A stretch of 9,105 nucleotides of DNA from positions 1 through 9,105 of the forward strand of contig DAIQOA010000173.1 in assembly GCA_036788095.1 (NCBI GenBank), in the 5' to 3' direction. Below the pieces are notes generated by a model. The model did no database searches. It had not been told where the DNA came from and saw only the letters and a list, made by a program, of their open reading frames with translations. Positions 1 to 6,979 of this stretch are shown in pieces. The first letter of the stretch is position 1, and every line of letters starts with the position of its first letter. The position numbers and the translations under genes were made by a program. This DNA is from Anaerohabitans sp036788095. Its GTDB lineage: Bacteria; Zhuqueibacterota; Zhuqueibacteria; Residuimicrobiales; Residuimicrobiaceae.

Positions 1-2
1 TC

Positions 3-1853
3 GGCGACGACGTGGCCATTCACAACGTCGGTTATCTGTCCCATTTCATTATCGGCGACCGCTGCATTCTTTCCAAAGTGGATGAAATGAACACCAGCGA
101 CCATGCCAAGTTCGGCAACGGCATTGTCAAGGACAGCGAAAAGGAGGAGGTGCGCATCTGGATGGATCTGATGAATGAGGTCGGCTGCCGCCGGGTGGCC
201 CCTTTTGACGGCATGATCGCGGCCGATGCCTATCTGTGGGCCAAGTACCGCGATGACCGGCGTCTGCAGGACCGGTTGCGGGAGATCACGCAAAACAGTT
301 TTGACTCCCATCGCGGGCATTACGGCATGATCGGCAATCAATGCGTGATAAAAAATTCACTGATCCTCAAGGACGTCAAGATCGGCTCGCACTGCTACAT
401 CAAGGGCGCCAATAAACTTAAGAACTTGACGATCAATTCCTCGATTGAAGAGCCCACGCAGATCGGCGAGGGGGTTGAACTGGTTAACGGGATCATCGGC
501 TACGGTTGCCATATTTTTTACGGCTGCAAGGCCGTCCGCTTTGTGCTCGGCGACAATTCCAATCTCAAGTACGGCGCTCGGCTCATCAATTCCTTTCTCG
601 GCGACAATTCCACCATCTCCTGTTGCGAAGTGCTCAACAATCTGATCTTTCCTGCGCACGAACAGCATCACAACAACTCTTTTCTGGTGGCGGGCATCGT
701 GCTTGGGCAGAGCAACGTGGCTGCCGGCGCCACCATTGGCTCCAACCATAACAGCCGGGCCAATGACAATGAGATTCAAGCGGGACGCGGTTTTTGGCCG
801 GGACTGTGCACCAGCATCAAGCACTCCAGCCGTTTTGCCTCCTTCGTGTTGCTCTCTAAAGCGGACTATCCGGCGGAGCTCGACATTCCGCTGCCGTTCT
901 CTTTGCTCAGCAACAACGCCTCGCTGGATCGTCTGGAGATCATGCCCGCTTACTGGTGGTTGTACAACATGTACGCCTTGAAGCGCAACGCCGCCAAATA
1001 TGCCAGCCGCGACAAGCGGAAACTAAAGAAACAGAACATCGAATTTGACGCTCTGGCGCCGGATACCATCGAAGAGATTTTGGCTGCCTGCCGGCTGCTG
1101 GAGGTCTGGACCGCCAAGGCCTGGCTGCGGTCGCAGGGCCGGTATCAGGGGAACGAAGCAGAGGAGACCCTGACAACGCTGGGGCGTGAACTGCTGAGCG
1201 CGGCTGAGGATAAGACCAAAGACCTGGAGATCCTCGGCGAAGACATGGAACGGTCCAACCGCAAAGTGGTCATCCTGAAAGCCCATGCCGCCTATCAGGC
1301 CTATCAGGACATGGTCCGTTATTATGGCGTTAAAAACCTGATTGCCTTTCTGCACTCCCACCCCCGCGCAGGATTTCCTTCCCTGCGCAAAACGCTGCGC
1401 GGCCGCCATATCGATCGATGGGCGAACTTTGGCGGCCAGCTGATGCCGGAACAGGATGCGGATCACTTGCGCGCCGACATCGTTGCCGCCAAACTGGATT
1501 CCTGGCAGGCGATCCACGATCGCTATGCTGAGCTGTGGGCCGCCTATCCGCTCGAAAAACAGCGGCACGCTTATGCGGCCTTGTGCGCTGTGCTGCAGTG
1601 CAAGGATCTGAGCAAAAAACAGTGGCTGGCTCTGCTCAATGACTCGATCCGGATTCAGACCACTATCAGTGATCAGGTGTACATCTCCCGCAAGAAAGAT
1701 TTTGACAATCGGTTTCATCGCGCCACTTTCCGCAATCTCGAAGAGATGACCGCCGCCGTCGGCACTATTGAGCAAAATGGTTTTATTCATCAAGTGCGCG
1801 AGGAGACGCGGCGCTTTGTGGAAGAGATCCGCAGGATTAAGGGAAAAAGCTGA
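3..1853 (+). CDS. DUF4954 family protein with left-handed beta-helix repeats, 5' partial
   Basis: The open frame enters from the left edge; the first in-frame GTG (base 12) lies inside conserved sequence and is not a convincing start, so the gene is truncated by the window and 616 residues are visible. Roughly residues 105-250 carry irregular hexapeptide-like repeats (for example IGNQCVI, LKDVKIGSHCYI, FLGDNSTI, GATIGSNH), the signature of a left-handed beta-helix as in acyltransferases and sugar nucleotidyltransferases. They are followed by a block I recognise from DUF4954 proteins (IPLPFSLLSNN, then IMPAYWWLYNMYALKRN) and by a long, mostly helical, charged C-terminal half. There is no signal peptide or membrane segment in the visible part, so it is probably cytoplasmic. 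The biochemical function of the family is not known to me. The SIS-domain gene 35 bases downstream suggests a role in sugar-phosphate or nucleotide-sugar metabolism; that is inference. Family assignment is from memory of the motifs. Confidence 0.85.
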   Translation, partial: GDDVAIHNVGYLSHFIIGDRCILSKVDEMNTSDHAKFGNGIVKDSEKEEVRIWMDLMNEVGCRRVAPFDGMIAADAYLWAKYRDDRRLQDRLREITQNSFDSHRGHYGMIGNQCVIKNSLILKDVKIGSHCYIKGANKLKNLTINSSIEEPTQIGEGVELVNGIIGYGCHIFYGCKAVRFVLGDNSNLKYGARLINSFLGDNSTISCCEVLNNLIFPAHEQHHNNSFLVAGIVLGQSNVAAGATIGSNHNSRANDNEIQAGRGFWPGLCTSIKHSSRFASFVLLSKADYPAELDIPLPFSLLSNNASLDRLEIMPAYWWLYNMYALKRNAAKYASRDKRKLKKQNIEFDALAPDTIEEILAACRLLEVWTAKAWLRSQGRYQGNEAEETLTTLGRELLSAAEDKTKDLEILGEDMERSNRKVVILKAHAAYQAYQDMVRYYGVKNLIAFLHSHPRAGFPSLRKTLRGRHIDRWANFGGQLMPEQDADHLRADIVAAKLDSWQAIHDRYAELWAAYPLEKQRHAYAALCAVLQCKDLSKKQWLALLNDSIRIQTTISDQVYISRKKDFDNRFHRATFRNLEEMTAAVGTIEQNGFIHQVREETRRFVEEIRRIKGKS

Positions 1854-1876
1854 TCGTCGGCGTTTTGGACGCTCAT

Positions 1877-1884
1877 GGAAAGGA
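1877..1884 (+). promoter_or_regulatory. Ribosome binding site of the SIS-domain gene
   Basis: GGAAAGGA lies 4 bases before the ATG at 1889. It decides for this ATG over the in-frame TTG at 1865, which would add eight residues (MDAHGKDI) and has no comparable purine-rich sequence at the right distance. Confidence 0.6.
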
Positions 1885-1888
1885 CATT

Positions 1889-2908
1889 ATGAATCTCAAA
1901 CAAGATCGATACGGCCGCTACGCGCTGGTTCGTGAAATGATGGATGCCGTTGGTTTGATGAAAGGCTTTGATCCGGCGCAGACCACCGAGGTCGCGACGG
2001 TGATTAAAAAAGCAGGCAGATTGATGTTGACCGGCGAGGGGTCCAGCCGGATTTTTCCCGCCAAAAATGCCATGGCTAAGGCTCTGACCCTGGGCTTGGA
2101 CTTGCCCATCGCCACCGACGGCTGCCGGCAATGCGCCAAGTATGATCTCAGCCGTTTTGCTGTTTTCTGCGCCTCCAATTCCGGAAAAACCAAAGAGGCT
2201 GTGCTGCTGGCGCGAAAGCTGGCGGAGGGCGGCCATCGCCGTCTTTTCGCACTCTGTGCCAACAGCGGAACGCCCCTGGAGGCCGCCTGCACCCAGACGT
2301 TCCTGCTCACCTGCGGTTGGGAGCAAGCGGTGGCTGCCACTAAAAGCGTCATCGAGCAGGCCCTGTTCTATCACTCCATCCTCTGGAACCTGCTCGACGG
2401 CAGCGCCAAAGCAGCCCGGCCGTTCGACGCGGCGGAGAAAATGGAGCAGGCCCTGACCATGCCCATCGATCCCGTCATCATCGCCGCGGCGGTTCAAGCT
2501 CCGACTCTATACTTTGCCGGCTATAATGACGGCGTGGCGGAAGAGCTCACACTCAAAGCCAATGAGATTACCAGAAAAAAATCGGATTACCTGGAGGGCA
2601 CCTACGCCGTTCACGGCATAGAGGAGGTGATGGAAGCCAATGATGTGGTCTTTGTCATCGATCCGATCGAAGAGGAGATGGAAAAATTCAGCCAGGTGCT
2701 GGCTAAAGGCGTCGGCCTTGCGGTGATCGCCATTTCCACTCACCAGACGCCGTTTCCCACTCTGCGAGTGCCGGATGCCGGGGAGATGAATCCCTTTGTG
2801 TTTTTGTGCGCCGGCTGGAATCTGCTCATCGAGATCGGTCTGGCCCTGGGCATTAATCTGGATCAGCCGGCGCGGGCGCGCAAGGTGGGCAATGAGTGGC
2901 TTGGATGA
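1889..2908 (+). CDS. Stand-alone double-SIS sugar isomerase/deaminase, GlmS isomerase-like
   Basis: This 339-residue cytoplasmic protein has two SIS (sugar isomerase) domains. The first, about residues 40-165, shows the phosphosugar-binding features GEGSS (49-53), SNSGKT (96-101) and a conserved E145 with TKS (151-153). The second covers about 200-325. Aligned by eye with the isomerase half of E. coli GlmS, the catalytic Glu488, His504 and Lys603 correspond to E226, H242 (in VHG) and K332: the 16-residue Glu-His spacing is identical, and the C-terminal DQPxxxxK pattern is kept. There is no N-terminal glutaminase domain, so it is not a glutamine-dependent GlmS. Relatives with this plan include AgaS-type deaminases and FrlB-type deglycases. 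The substrate is probably a 6-phosphorylated ketose, aldose or amino sugar but cannot be named. It follows the DUF4954 gene by 35 bases, probably in the same transcript, and ends at a strong terminator. Confidence 0.85.
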   Translation: MNLKQDRYGRYALVREMMDAVGLMKGFDPAQTTEVATVIKKAGRLMLTGEGSSRIFPAKNAMAKALTLGLDLPIATDGCRQCAKYDLSRFAVFCASNSGKTKEAVLLARKLAEGGHRRLFALCANSGTPLEAACTQTFLLTCGWEQAVAATKSVIEQALFYHSILWNLLDGSAKAARPFDAAEKMEQALTMPIDPVIIAAAVQAPTLYFAGYNDGVAEELTLKANEITRKKSDYLEGTYAVHGIEEVMEANDVVFVIDPIEEEMEKFSQVLAKGVGLAVIAISTHQTPFPTLRVPDAGEMNPFVFLCAGWNLLIEIGLALGINLDQPARARKVGNEWLG

Positions 2909-2937
2909 ATGAGCTTTCAACAACGAGCAAGGTGGTT

Positions 2938-2966
2938 AAAAGGCGTTCCAAAAGAGCGCCTTTTTT
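2938..2966 (+). terminator. Rho-independent terminator, probably bidirectional
   Basis: An 8-bp stem AAAAGGCG (2938-2945) pairs with CGCCTTTT (2957-2964) around an 11-base loop, and the T run extends to 2966. It starts 30 bases after the SIS stop codon. Read on the other strand the same hairpin lies 10 bases past the stop of the YeeE-rhodanese gene and is followed by a shorter U run (four T), so it probably ends both convergent transcripts. Confidence 0.8.
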
Positions 2967-2975
2967 GCAGCGGAA

Positions 2976-4199
2976 TCACCCGCATCCGCCCTGCCGTTTG
3001 ACCACCTTGGTCATTTTAACTTTTGGCGTAAAATCGCCGAGCGATTTCAGCAAATGTTCTTCCGGCTCAGCGGCAGGTTGGCGGGCGCCCAGAGCAGCCC
3101 TGAAGGTAAAGCGCAGTTCGTCGTCCGCACCCTCTTTTGCCAGAACCATCCCGCTTTTCGCCGCAAAAGTCTGCAGCCAGCGGTTCATGCCGCCGCTGAG
3201 AATATAGACATTGGGAATATCCTGCAGGACCACCAGCTTCCAGGCTCGGGTGGCCGCGGCTTCATCATTGCCCACGATCACAATCACCTGGTTGACGGTC
3301 GGATCGATTCCGGTGCTGGTGATGGTGCGCAGCGTCTTCTCGTCCATGCGCACAGCAGAGCGCAGGTGAAACAGGTTGTAATCTCTTTCTGAACGTACGT
3401 CCCATATGACCAGTCCGCGGGTGTCGTCATGTATCAAGGTCAGCATCTCGGCCGGTTCGATATAAACTTCACGGGCTTGCAGCAACGGTTGTTTCTGCTT
3501 GCCCAGCTTTTCCCATTTCTGTTCCAGGCTCGGCTGCCCGATGAAAGCGGTGATCAGCGCAAGCAACAGCAGAGCGGCCGCAGCGGCATAGCGCCATTTA
3601 GGCTCTTTTTTCAGATCCCGACCGCCAAAGATTCGCTCCAGATGTTCGCCGCCCCAGAACATAGCGATGGCCATCAGCATCACGCCTACCACCACCCCTC
3701 CGGCCGGTACGCCGAAAAAATCGAATAGGGTCAGCCGTCCGTAGAAAGAAGAGTTCCAAAAGGTGGTGAACAGCGAGACCGTCTCGCCGAAAAGAAAAAT
3801 GCCGAAAAGGCCGCCAAGGACGAAAAACAGGCCATCGAGTTTAAGAGTAGCCATACCCACCAGCGAAGTGCCCGGGCAAAAGCCGCCGACGATAAAGCCG
3901 ACGCCCATGATCAGACCGCCGACAATCCCCGGCCACAGATAGGTGGTGTTGACATACACCTTGCTATAGTCGAGCAGGCCAAGGCTTGAAGTAAAAAAGA
4001 TCAGCACCATCGCTGTGATGATGGCGGTGAACATGACCTTCAGCACCGTGAGCTCTTTAAAGTAGAACTGAGCCGCCAGTTTAGTTGATTTGCCAAAGCC
4101 CGACATCTCCAGAGCAAAACCGAATCCCAGCCCGAGCAGGAGATAGACGGTCATCATTCCCCAATACCCCAGAAGGGTTTGTAGTTGAAAGGGTGCCAT
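2976..4199 (-). CDS. YeeE/YedE-type sulfur transporter (second half) fused to a rhodanese-like domain
   Basis: This is a 407-residue membrane protein. Residues 1-225 hold about six hydrophobic segments and the YeeE/YedE motif GGFCPGTS, with Cys108 at its centre; this family moves thiosulfate or related sulfur compounds across the inner membrane. Residues 246-345 resemble a rhodanese domain (IWDVRSERDY at 265-274, NVYILSGGMNRW near 330-341). The loop that normally carries the catalytic cysteine reads VIVIVGNDEA (305-314) and has none. The protein contains only two cysteines: Cys108 and Cys406, the latter in a C-terminal tail ending GGCG. Positive charges in alternate loops predict that the rhodanese domain lies in the periplasm. 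I chose the ATG at 4199 because AGGAG lies 5 bases upstream; an ATG at 4217 would add six residues and overlap the previous gene. It is the last gene of the octaheme cytochrome operon. The transported substrate is inferred from the family. Confidence 0.85.
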   Translation of the reverse strand: MAPFQLQTLLGYWGMMTVYLLLGLGFGFALEMSGFGKSTKLAAQFYFKELTVLKVMFTAIITAMVLIFFTSSLGLLDYSKVYVNTTYLWPGIVGGLIMGVGFIVGGFCPGTSLVGMATLKLDGLFFVLGGLFGIFLFGETVSLFTTFWNSSFYGRLTLFDFFGVPAGGVVVGVMLMAIAMFWGGEHLERIFGGRDLKKEPKWRYAAAAALLLLALITAFIGQPSLEQKWEKLGKQKQPLLQAREVYIEPAEMLTLIHDDTRGLVIWDVRSERDYNLFHLRSAVRMDEKTLRTITSTGIDPTVNQVIVIVGNDEAAATRAWKLVVLQDIPNVYILSGGMNRWLQTFAAKSGMVLAKEGADDELRFTFRAALGARQPAAEPEEHLLKSLGDFTPKVKMTKVVKRQGGCG

Positions 4200-4204
4200 A
4201 GACG

Positions 4205-4209
4205 CTCCT
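4205..4209 (-). promoter_or_regulatory. Ribosome binding site of the YeeE-rhodanese gene
   Basis: AGGAG on the minus strand sits 5 bases before the ATG at 4199 and shares two bases with the TAG stop codon (4208-4210) of the preceding gene. It decides the start and suggests translational coupling of the two channel halves. Confidence 0.65.
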
Positions 4210-4741
4210 AATTCCATGCTTTACGTAGGAACCAGGCCAGGGCATACGCCCCGGCAAAGACGGAGAACATGAAAACCCAACTGCCGGCCGAGAGCACGGC
4301 GCCGCCGGAGAGCGCCTGGCCTGAGGTGCAGCCGCGGGCAAAGCGGGCGCCGTATCCCATGATGGCGCCGCCGGCAAAGGCCAATATCCATCTGGTCCGG
4401 TTCGAGATGTTCGGCCCCTTGTTGGTCTCCACTTTGAGCCGGTGGTTGAACAGGCCGGAGAGAAAACCGCCAAGGATGGTTCCCAGCACCATCGGGATGA
4501 TCCAGGCATCCAGGGGATTGAGGTCCCCTCCAGCCATCTCCAGCAGATAAGGTGTCCGGTCGACGTGGCCGGGGACGATCAGGTCTTCAAAGAAGACGAT
4601 GATACGGTTCAATCCGCCGGAGGCGCCCAGCCCGTTGCCGCTGATGAAGAAAGAGAGAAAAAGAACGATGCCCAGAAAAAGGCCGCCCGCATAGGGGTGG
4701 AGGTAGGGGCGAGCGGGCTTGCGATCGCGTTTGACTGCCAT
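4208..4741 (-). CDS. YeeE/YedE-type sulfur transporter, first half
   Basis: This 177-residue membrane protein has a positively charged N-terminus (MAVKRDRKPARP), hydrophobic segments near residues 18-36, 80-98, 117-135 and 152-171, and a basic C-terminus, consistent with four helices and both ends in the cytoplasm. The conserved YeeE-family motif ARGCTSGQALSGGAV spans 135-149; Cys138 is the only cysteine. In single-chain YeeE proteins this motif and the CPGT-type motif occur in one polypeptide; here they are on adjacent genes, so the two products most likely assemble into one channel. The ATG directly follows the TAA of the cytochrome b gene with no gap, and its Shine-Dalgarno sequence GGAGGAG lies within the last codons of that gene. 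The proposed substrate is thiosulfate or a related reduced sulfur species, inferred from the family and from the octaheme cytochrome in the same operon. Confidence 0.85.
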   Translation of the reverse strand: MAVKRDRKPARPYLHPYAGGLFLGIVLFLSFFISGNGLGASGGLNRIIVFFEDLIVPGHVDRTPYLLEMAGGDLNPLDAWIIPMVLGTILGGFLSGLFNHRLKVETNKGPNISNRTRWILAFAGGAIMGYGARFARGCTSGQALSGGAVLSAGSWVFMFSVFAGAYALAWFLRKAWN

Positions 4742-6967
4742 TTATTTCTCCTCCTTTGGATGAAGGGCTATCTTCTCCCATCCTGAGATCATGGCTTTAA
4801 TGCTGGCCAAGGGGGTATGGCCGGTGGTGGTCAGATAGATATGCAAAATCAAAAAAGCGGCAAAGAACCAGGCCAGCAGCGAGTGCAGCGGCACGAGGAA
4901 TCCGAGTCCGCCCAATTTCTGCGATAGCCCCGGCCAGATCTGCGCGCCGGCGATGAGAATGCCGGTGATGACCTGCAGCGGCAGCAAAAGGTTGAGTATA
5001 ACCAGATAGGTGATTTTTTGCAAAGGATTGAGCTTTTTCTGCGCGCTTTTTTCAAACGGGTGCGGCTCTCCTTTGAAAATACCGGAGAGATAGTAGCGGG
5101 CCTGGCTGAACATTTGATTGAAAAAGTCGTTCGGTTCAGGCATATAGGTCCTGATCTTGCCGCTGGCGAAATGGTAGAACAGAGAGAGCAGAGCGTTAAA
5201 CAGCAGCAGAGCAGCCAGCACGTTGTGAAGGTTGACGGCGCCGGCAAAGGAGAGCCAGGCAAAGCGGCCTGGAGCGTGTATGGTCAGCCCGGTCAGGATC
5301 AGCCCGATGATCACGACCGCCTGCAACCAGTGCCAGTAGCGCTCATAGGCTTCGTACAGGTAGACCAGTTGCGTCGGTTCCTCCGCCGTGTGCTGCTTGC
5401 GCGCCGAGCGAATGCGTAAGGTCGCATGCAGCGCAATGCCGAGAAGGGTCAGCACTAGGACAGCTCCACCGAACCATTGAACCCACGCCACTTGAGAGTG
5501 GCAGAGAATATAGAATCCCGCTTCTTGCGCATCGGCCGTATAGTAAAAACCTTCTTGGTTGCGGGTCACGCTCCCGGCGGCCATCACCTTGGTCTCCTTC
5601 CATAATGCTACCGCTCCATCAGAGCGCGGCGAGGAGAGGAACATCGTGCGGCTGAGCATAGAGTGCTGGTCATGGCAGCTGCGGCATTCGCGGACTGCAA
5701 AGGCGCCGTGAGCGACGGTGTGATGAACGGCATAGGGCTGGACCTCTCCAGTCAGCGGCTGAGACTGGTCCTGGCCGCGCATCTTCCACGTGGTGATCAG
5801 ATTAAAGGGCGCGAGTTTCTGTGCGCCGTCGCCGGTCAAGCGTGGCAGGATGATGGGGCTATATCCTGTTGTCAAAGTGTGAATCACATCTCCGGCGTCG
5901 TCGGCGCCGCGATAAAGGATCCGCGGTTGGTCCGCGCTCAGGTCGATGGAGGCCGCGGCAGGAGCATACAGCTGCGGAATGTGGCAGGTCTCGCAGCTCA
6001 GGCTCTGCTTATGTCTGGCCTTAAAAGGCAGCCAGGGATGGGCTTTATTGAAATCATGACACCCTTCGCACCGCCGCATCGGAATCTGACCCGATGGCTG
6101 CATTGAGCTGCCCGCCAGGGTGTGGTTGGGTCGATGCAGATACTCCTTGATGTCCAAACGGCGGGGGGAATAGGCCAGGTGGCTGGGCTGTTTGGCGGCA
6201 TCCGCCTGCTGATGGGCCGGATGGTTGATGGAGAAATGACAGCTGACGCAGTCGAGCAGCCGTTCGCTGTGCACGTCCCAGGGACGGCTTAACGATTCTT
6301 TGCCGGACAGGTTGATTCCGCTTTGGTTGATTCTCTGAGGAGAGAACACCTGCCCGGTGGTGAAAGTGCTCCACTGCCGCGGAACGCCGGCCTCCACCAG
6401 CACAGGGCCGCTGCTCGCGGTGTGAACTTGGCCATGGCAAAAGCCGCAGTGCTGATTTTGTGGATCCACCATCTGGGCAAAATCGGGCAGCAGTTCACCC
6501 CCGCCGTTAAAGGCGCTCCTCTCATATCGCCAGCCGTCCGCTGTTTTATGGACAATGCCGCTGGACGCGAGGGTTGCTGTAGCCGCCCAGTCAGACTGGC
6601 CATCGGCCAGGGCCTGCATTCGGTTACCGTTGTCCGGCTTTGCCAGATGACAGAGAAAACAGTTCATTTCATCCAGGTTTGCACTGTCCGTGGCCCGGGA
6701 TGGCTGGTCATTCTGCTTCAACCGGTTCCAGGTGGCTTGGGGCCGTTCCGCTTGGCTTGCGTGTCCGGTGGTGCTGTTCTCCGCGATGAAGCGGCTGTCA
6801 TGACACTGGCCGCAGGTTTGGCCCGGATGGACCGGACGCGAGGTTTTTAACACATTTCCGCCCTGGCTGTCCAGAAGCGGAAAAACCGGATGCATGCTCT
6901 GCCCATATCCGCTGGTCGCCGAAAAGCCGGCCAGCAAGAAAATAGTAAACCGTAAGAACCGTTTCAT
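4742..6967 (-). CDS. Exported multiheme cytochrome c fused to a membrane cytochrome b domain
   Basis: This 741-residue protein begins with a signal peptide (hydrophobic 5-19, likely cleavage near 22). A periplasmic region of about 470 residues carries seven CXXCH heme motifs, starting at Cys52, 103, 174, 240, 300, 325 and 428. An eighth candidate at 486-490 reads YILCH and lacks the first cysteine. Then come an anchor helix (about 492-514) and a four-helix domain resembling the cytochrome b561 / thiosulfate reductase b-subunit type (helices near 546-566, 574-598, 652-675, 687-711), with candidate b-heme ligands H546, H581, H695 and H709. Expected role: oxidise quinol in the membrane and pass electrons through the c hemes to the octaheme enzyme encoded 10 bases upstream. 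The minus-strand AGGA at 6976-6979, overlapping that gene's stop, supports the ATG. The domain assignment is firm; the exact redox partner is inferred. Confidence 0.88.
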   Translation of the reverse strand: MKRFLRFTIFLLAGFSATSGYGQSMHPVFPLLDSQGGNVLKTSRPVHPGQTCGQCHDSRFIAENSTTGHASQAERPQATWNRLKQNDQPSRATDSANLDEMNCFLCHLAKPDNGNRMQALADGQSDWAATATLASSGIVHKTADGWRYERSAFNGGGELLPDFAQMVDPQNQHCGFCHGQVHTASSGPVLVEAGVPRQWSTFTTGQVFSPQRINQSGINLSGKESLSRPWDVHSERLLDCVSCHFSINHPAHQQADAAKQPSHLAYSPRRLDIKEYLHRPNHTLAGSSMQPSGQIPMRRCEGCHDFNKAHPWLPFKARHKQSLSCETCHIPQLYAPAAASIDLSADQPRILYRGADDAGDVIHTLTTGYSPIILPRLTGDGAQKLAPFNLITTWKMRGQDQSQPLTGEVQPYAVHHTVAHGAFAVRECRSCHDQHSMLSRTMFLSSPRSDGAVALWKETKVMAAGSVTRNQEGFYYTADAQEAGFYILCHSQVAWVQWFGGAVLVLTLLGIALHATLRIRSARKQHTAEEPTQLVYLYEAYERYWHWLQAVVIIGLILTGLTIHAPGRFAWLSFAGAVNLHNVLAALLLFNALLSLFYHFASGKIRTYMPEPNDFFNQMFSQARYYLSGIFKGEPHPFEKSAQKKLNPLQKITYLVILNLLLPLQVITGILIAGAQIWPGLSQKLGGLGFLVPLHSLLAWFFAAFLILHIYLTTTGHTPLASIKAMISGWEKIALHPKEEK
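4748..4754 (-). promoter_or_regulatory. Ribosome binding site of the YeeE first-half gene
   Basis: GGAGGAG on the minus strand encodes the two Glu residues near the end of the cytochrome b protein and lies 6 bases before the ATG at 4741. It is a near-perfect Shine-Dalgarno sequence embedded in the upstream coding sequence. Confidence 0.65.
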
Positions 6968-6975
6968 GGGTTACG

Positions 6976-6979
6976 TCCT
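6976..6979 (-). promoter_or_regulatory. Ribosome binding site of the cytochrome c/b fusion gene
   Basis: AGGA on the minus strand is 8 bases before the ATG at 6967 and overlaps the TAG stop codon (6978-6980) of the octaheme cytochrome gene, an arrangement expected for translational coupling. Confidence 0.5.

Noticed and set aside
1023..1793. Long minus-strand open frame (256 codons) opposite the DUF4954 gene, with similar frames at 357-824 and 1790-2497
   Set aside because: These lie antisense to well-supported genes, show no recognisable domain, and are expected from codon bias in GC-rich genes.
2976..2978. TGA stop just after GGCG of the rhodanese-like tail as a possible selenocysteine codon
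   Set aside because: Reading through gives unlike sequence running into the terminator hairpin, and no selenocysteine insertion-type hairpin is evident other than that terminator.
4215..4217. ATG as start of the YeeE-rhodanese gene
   Set aside because: It lies inside the end of the preceding gene without a good ribosome binding site; the ATG at 4199 has AGGAG at 5 bases.
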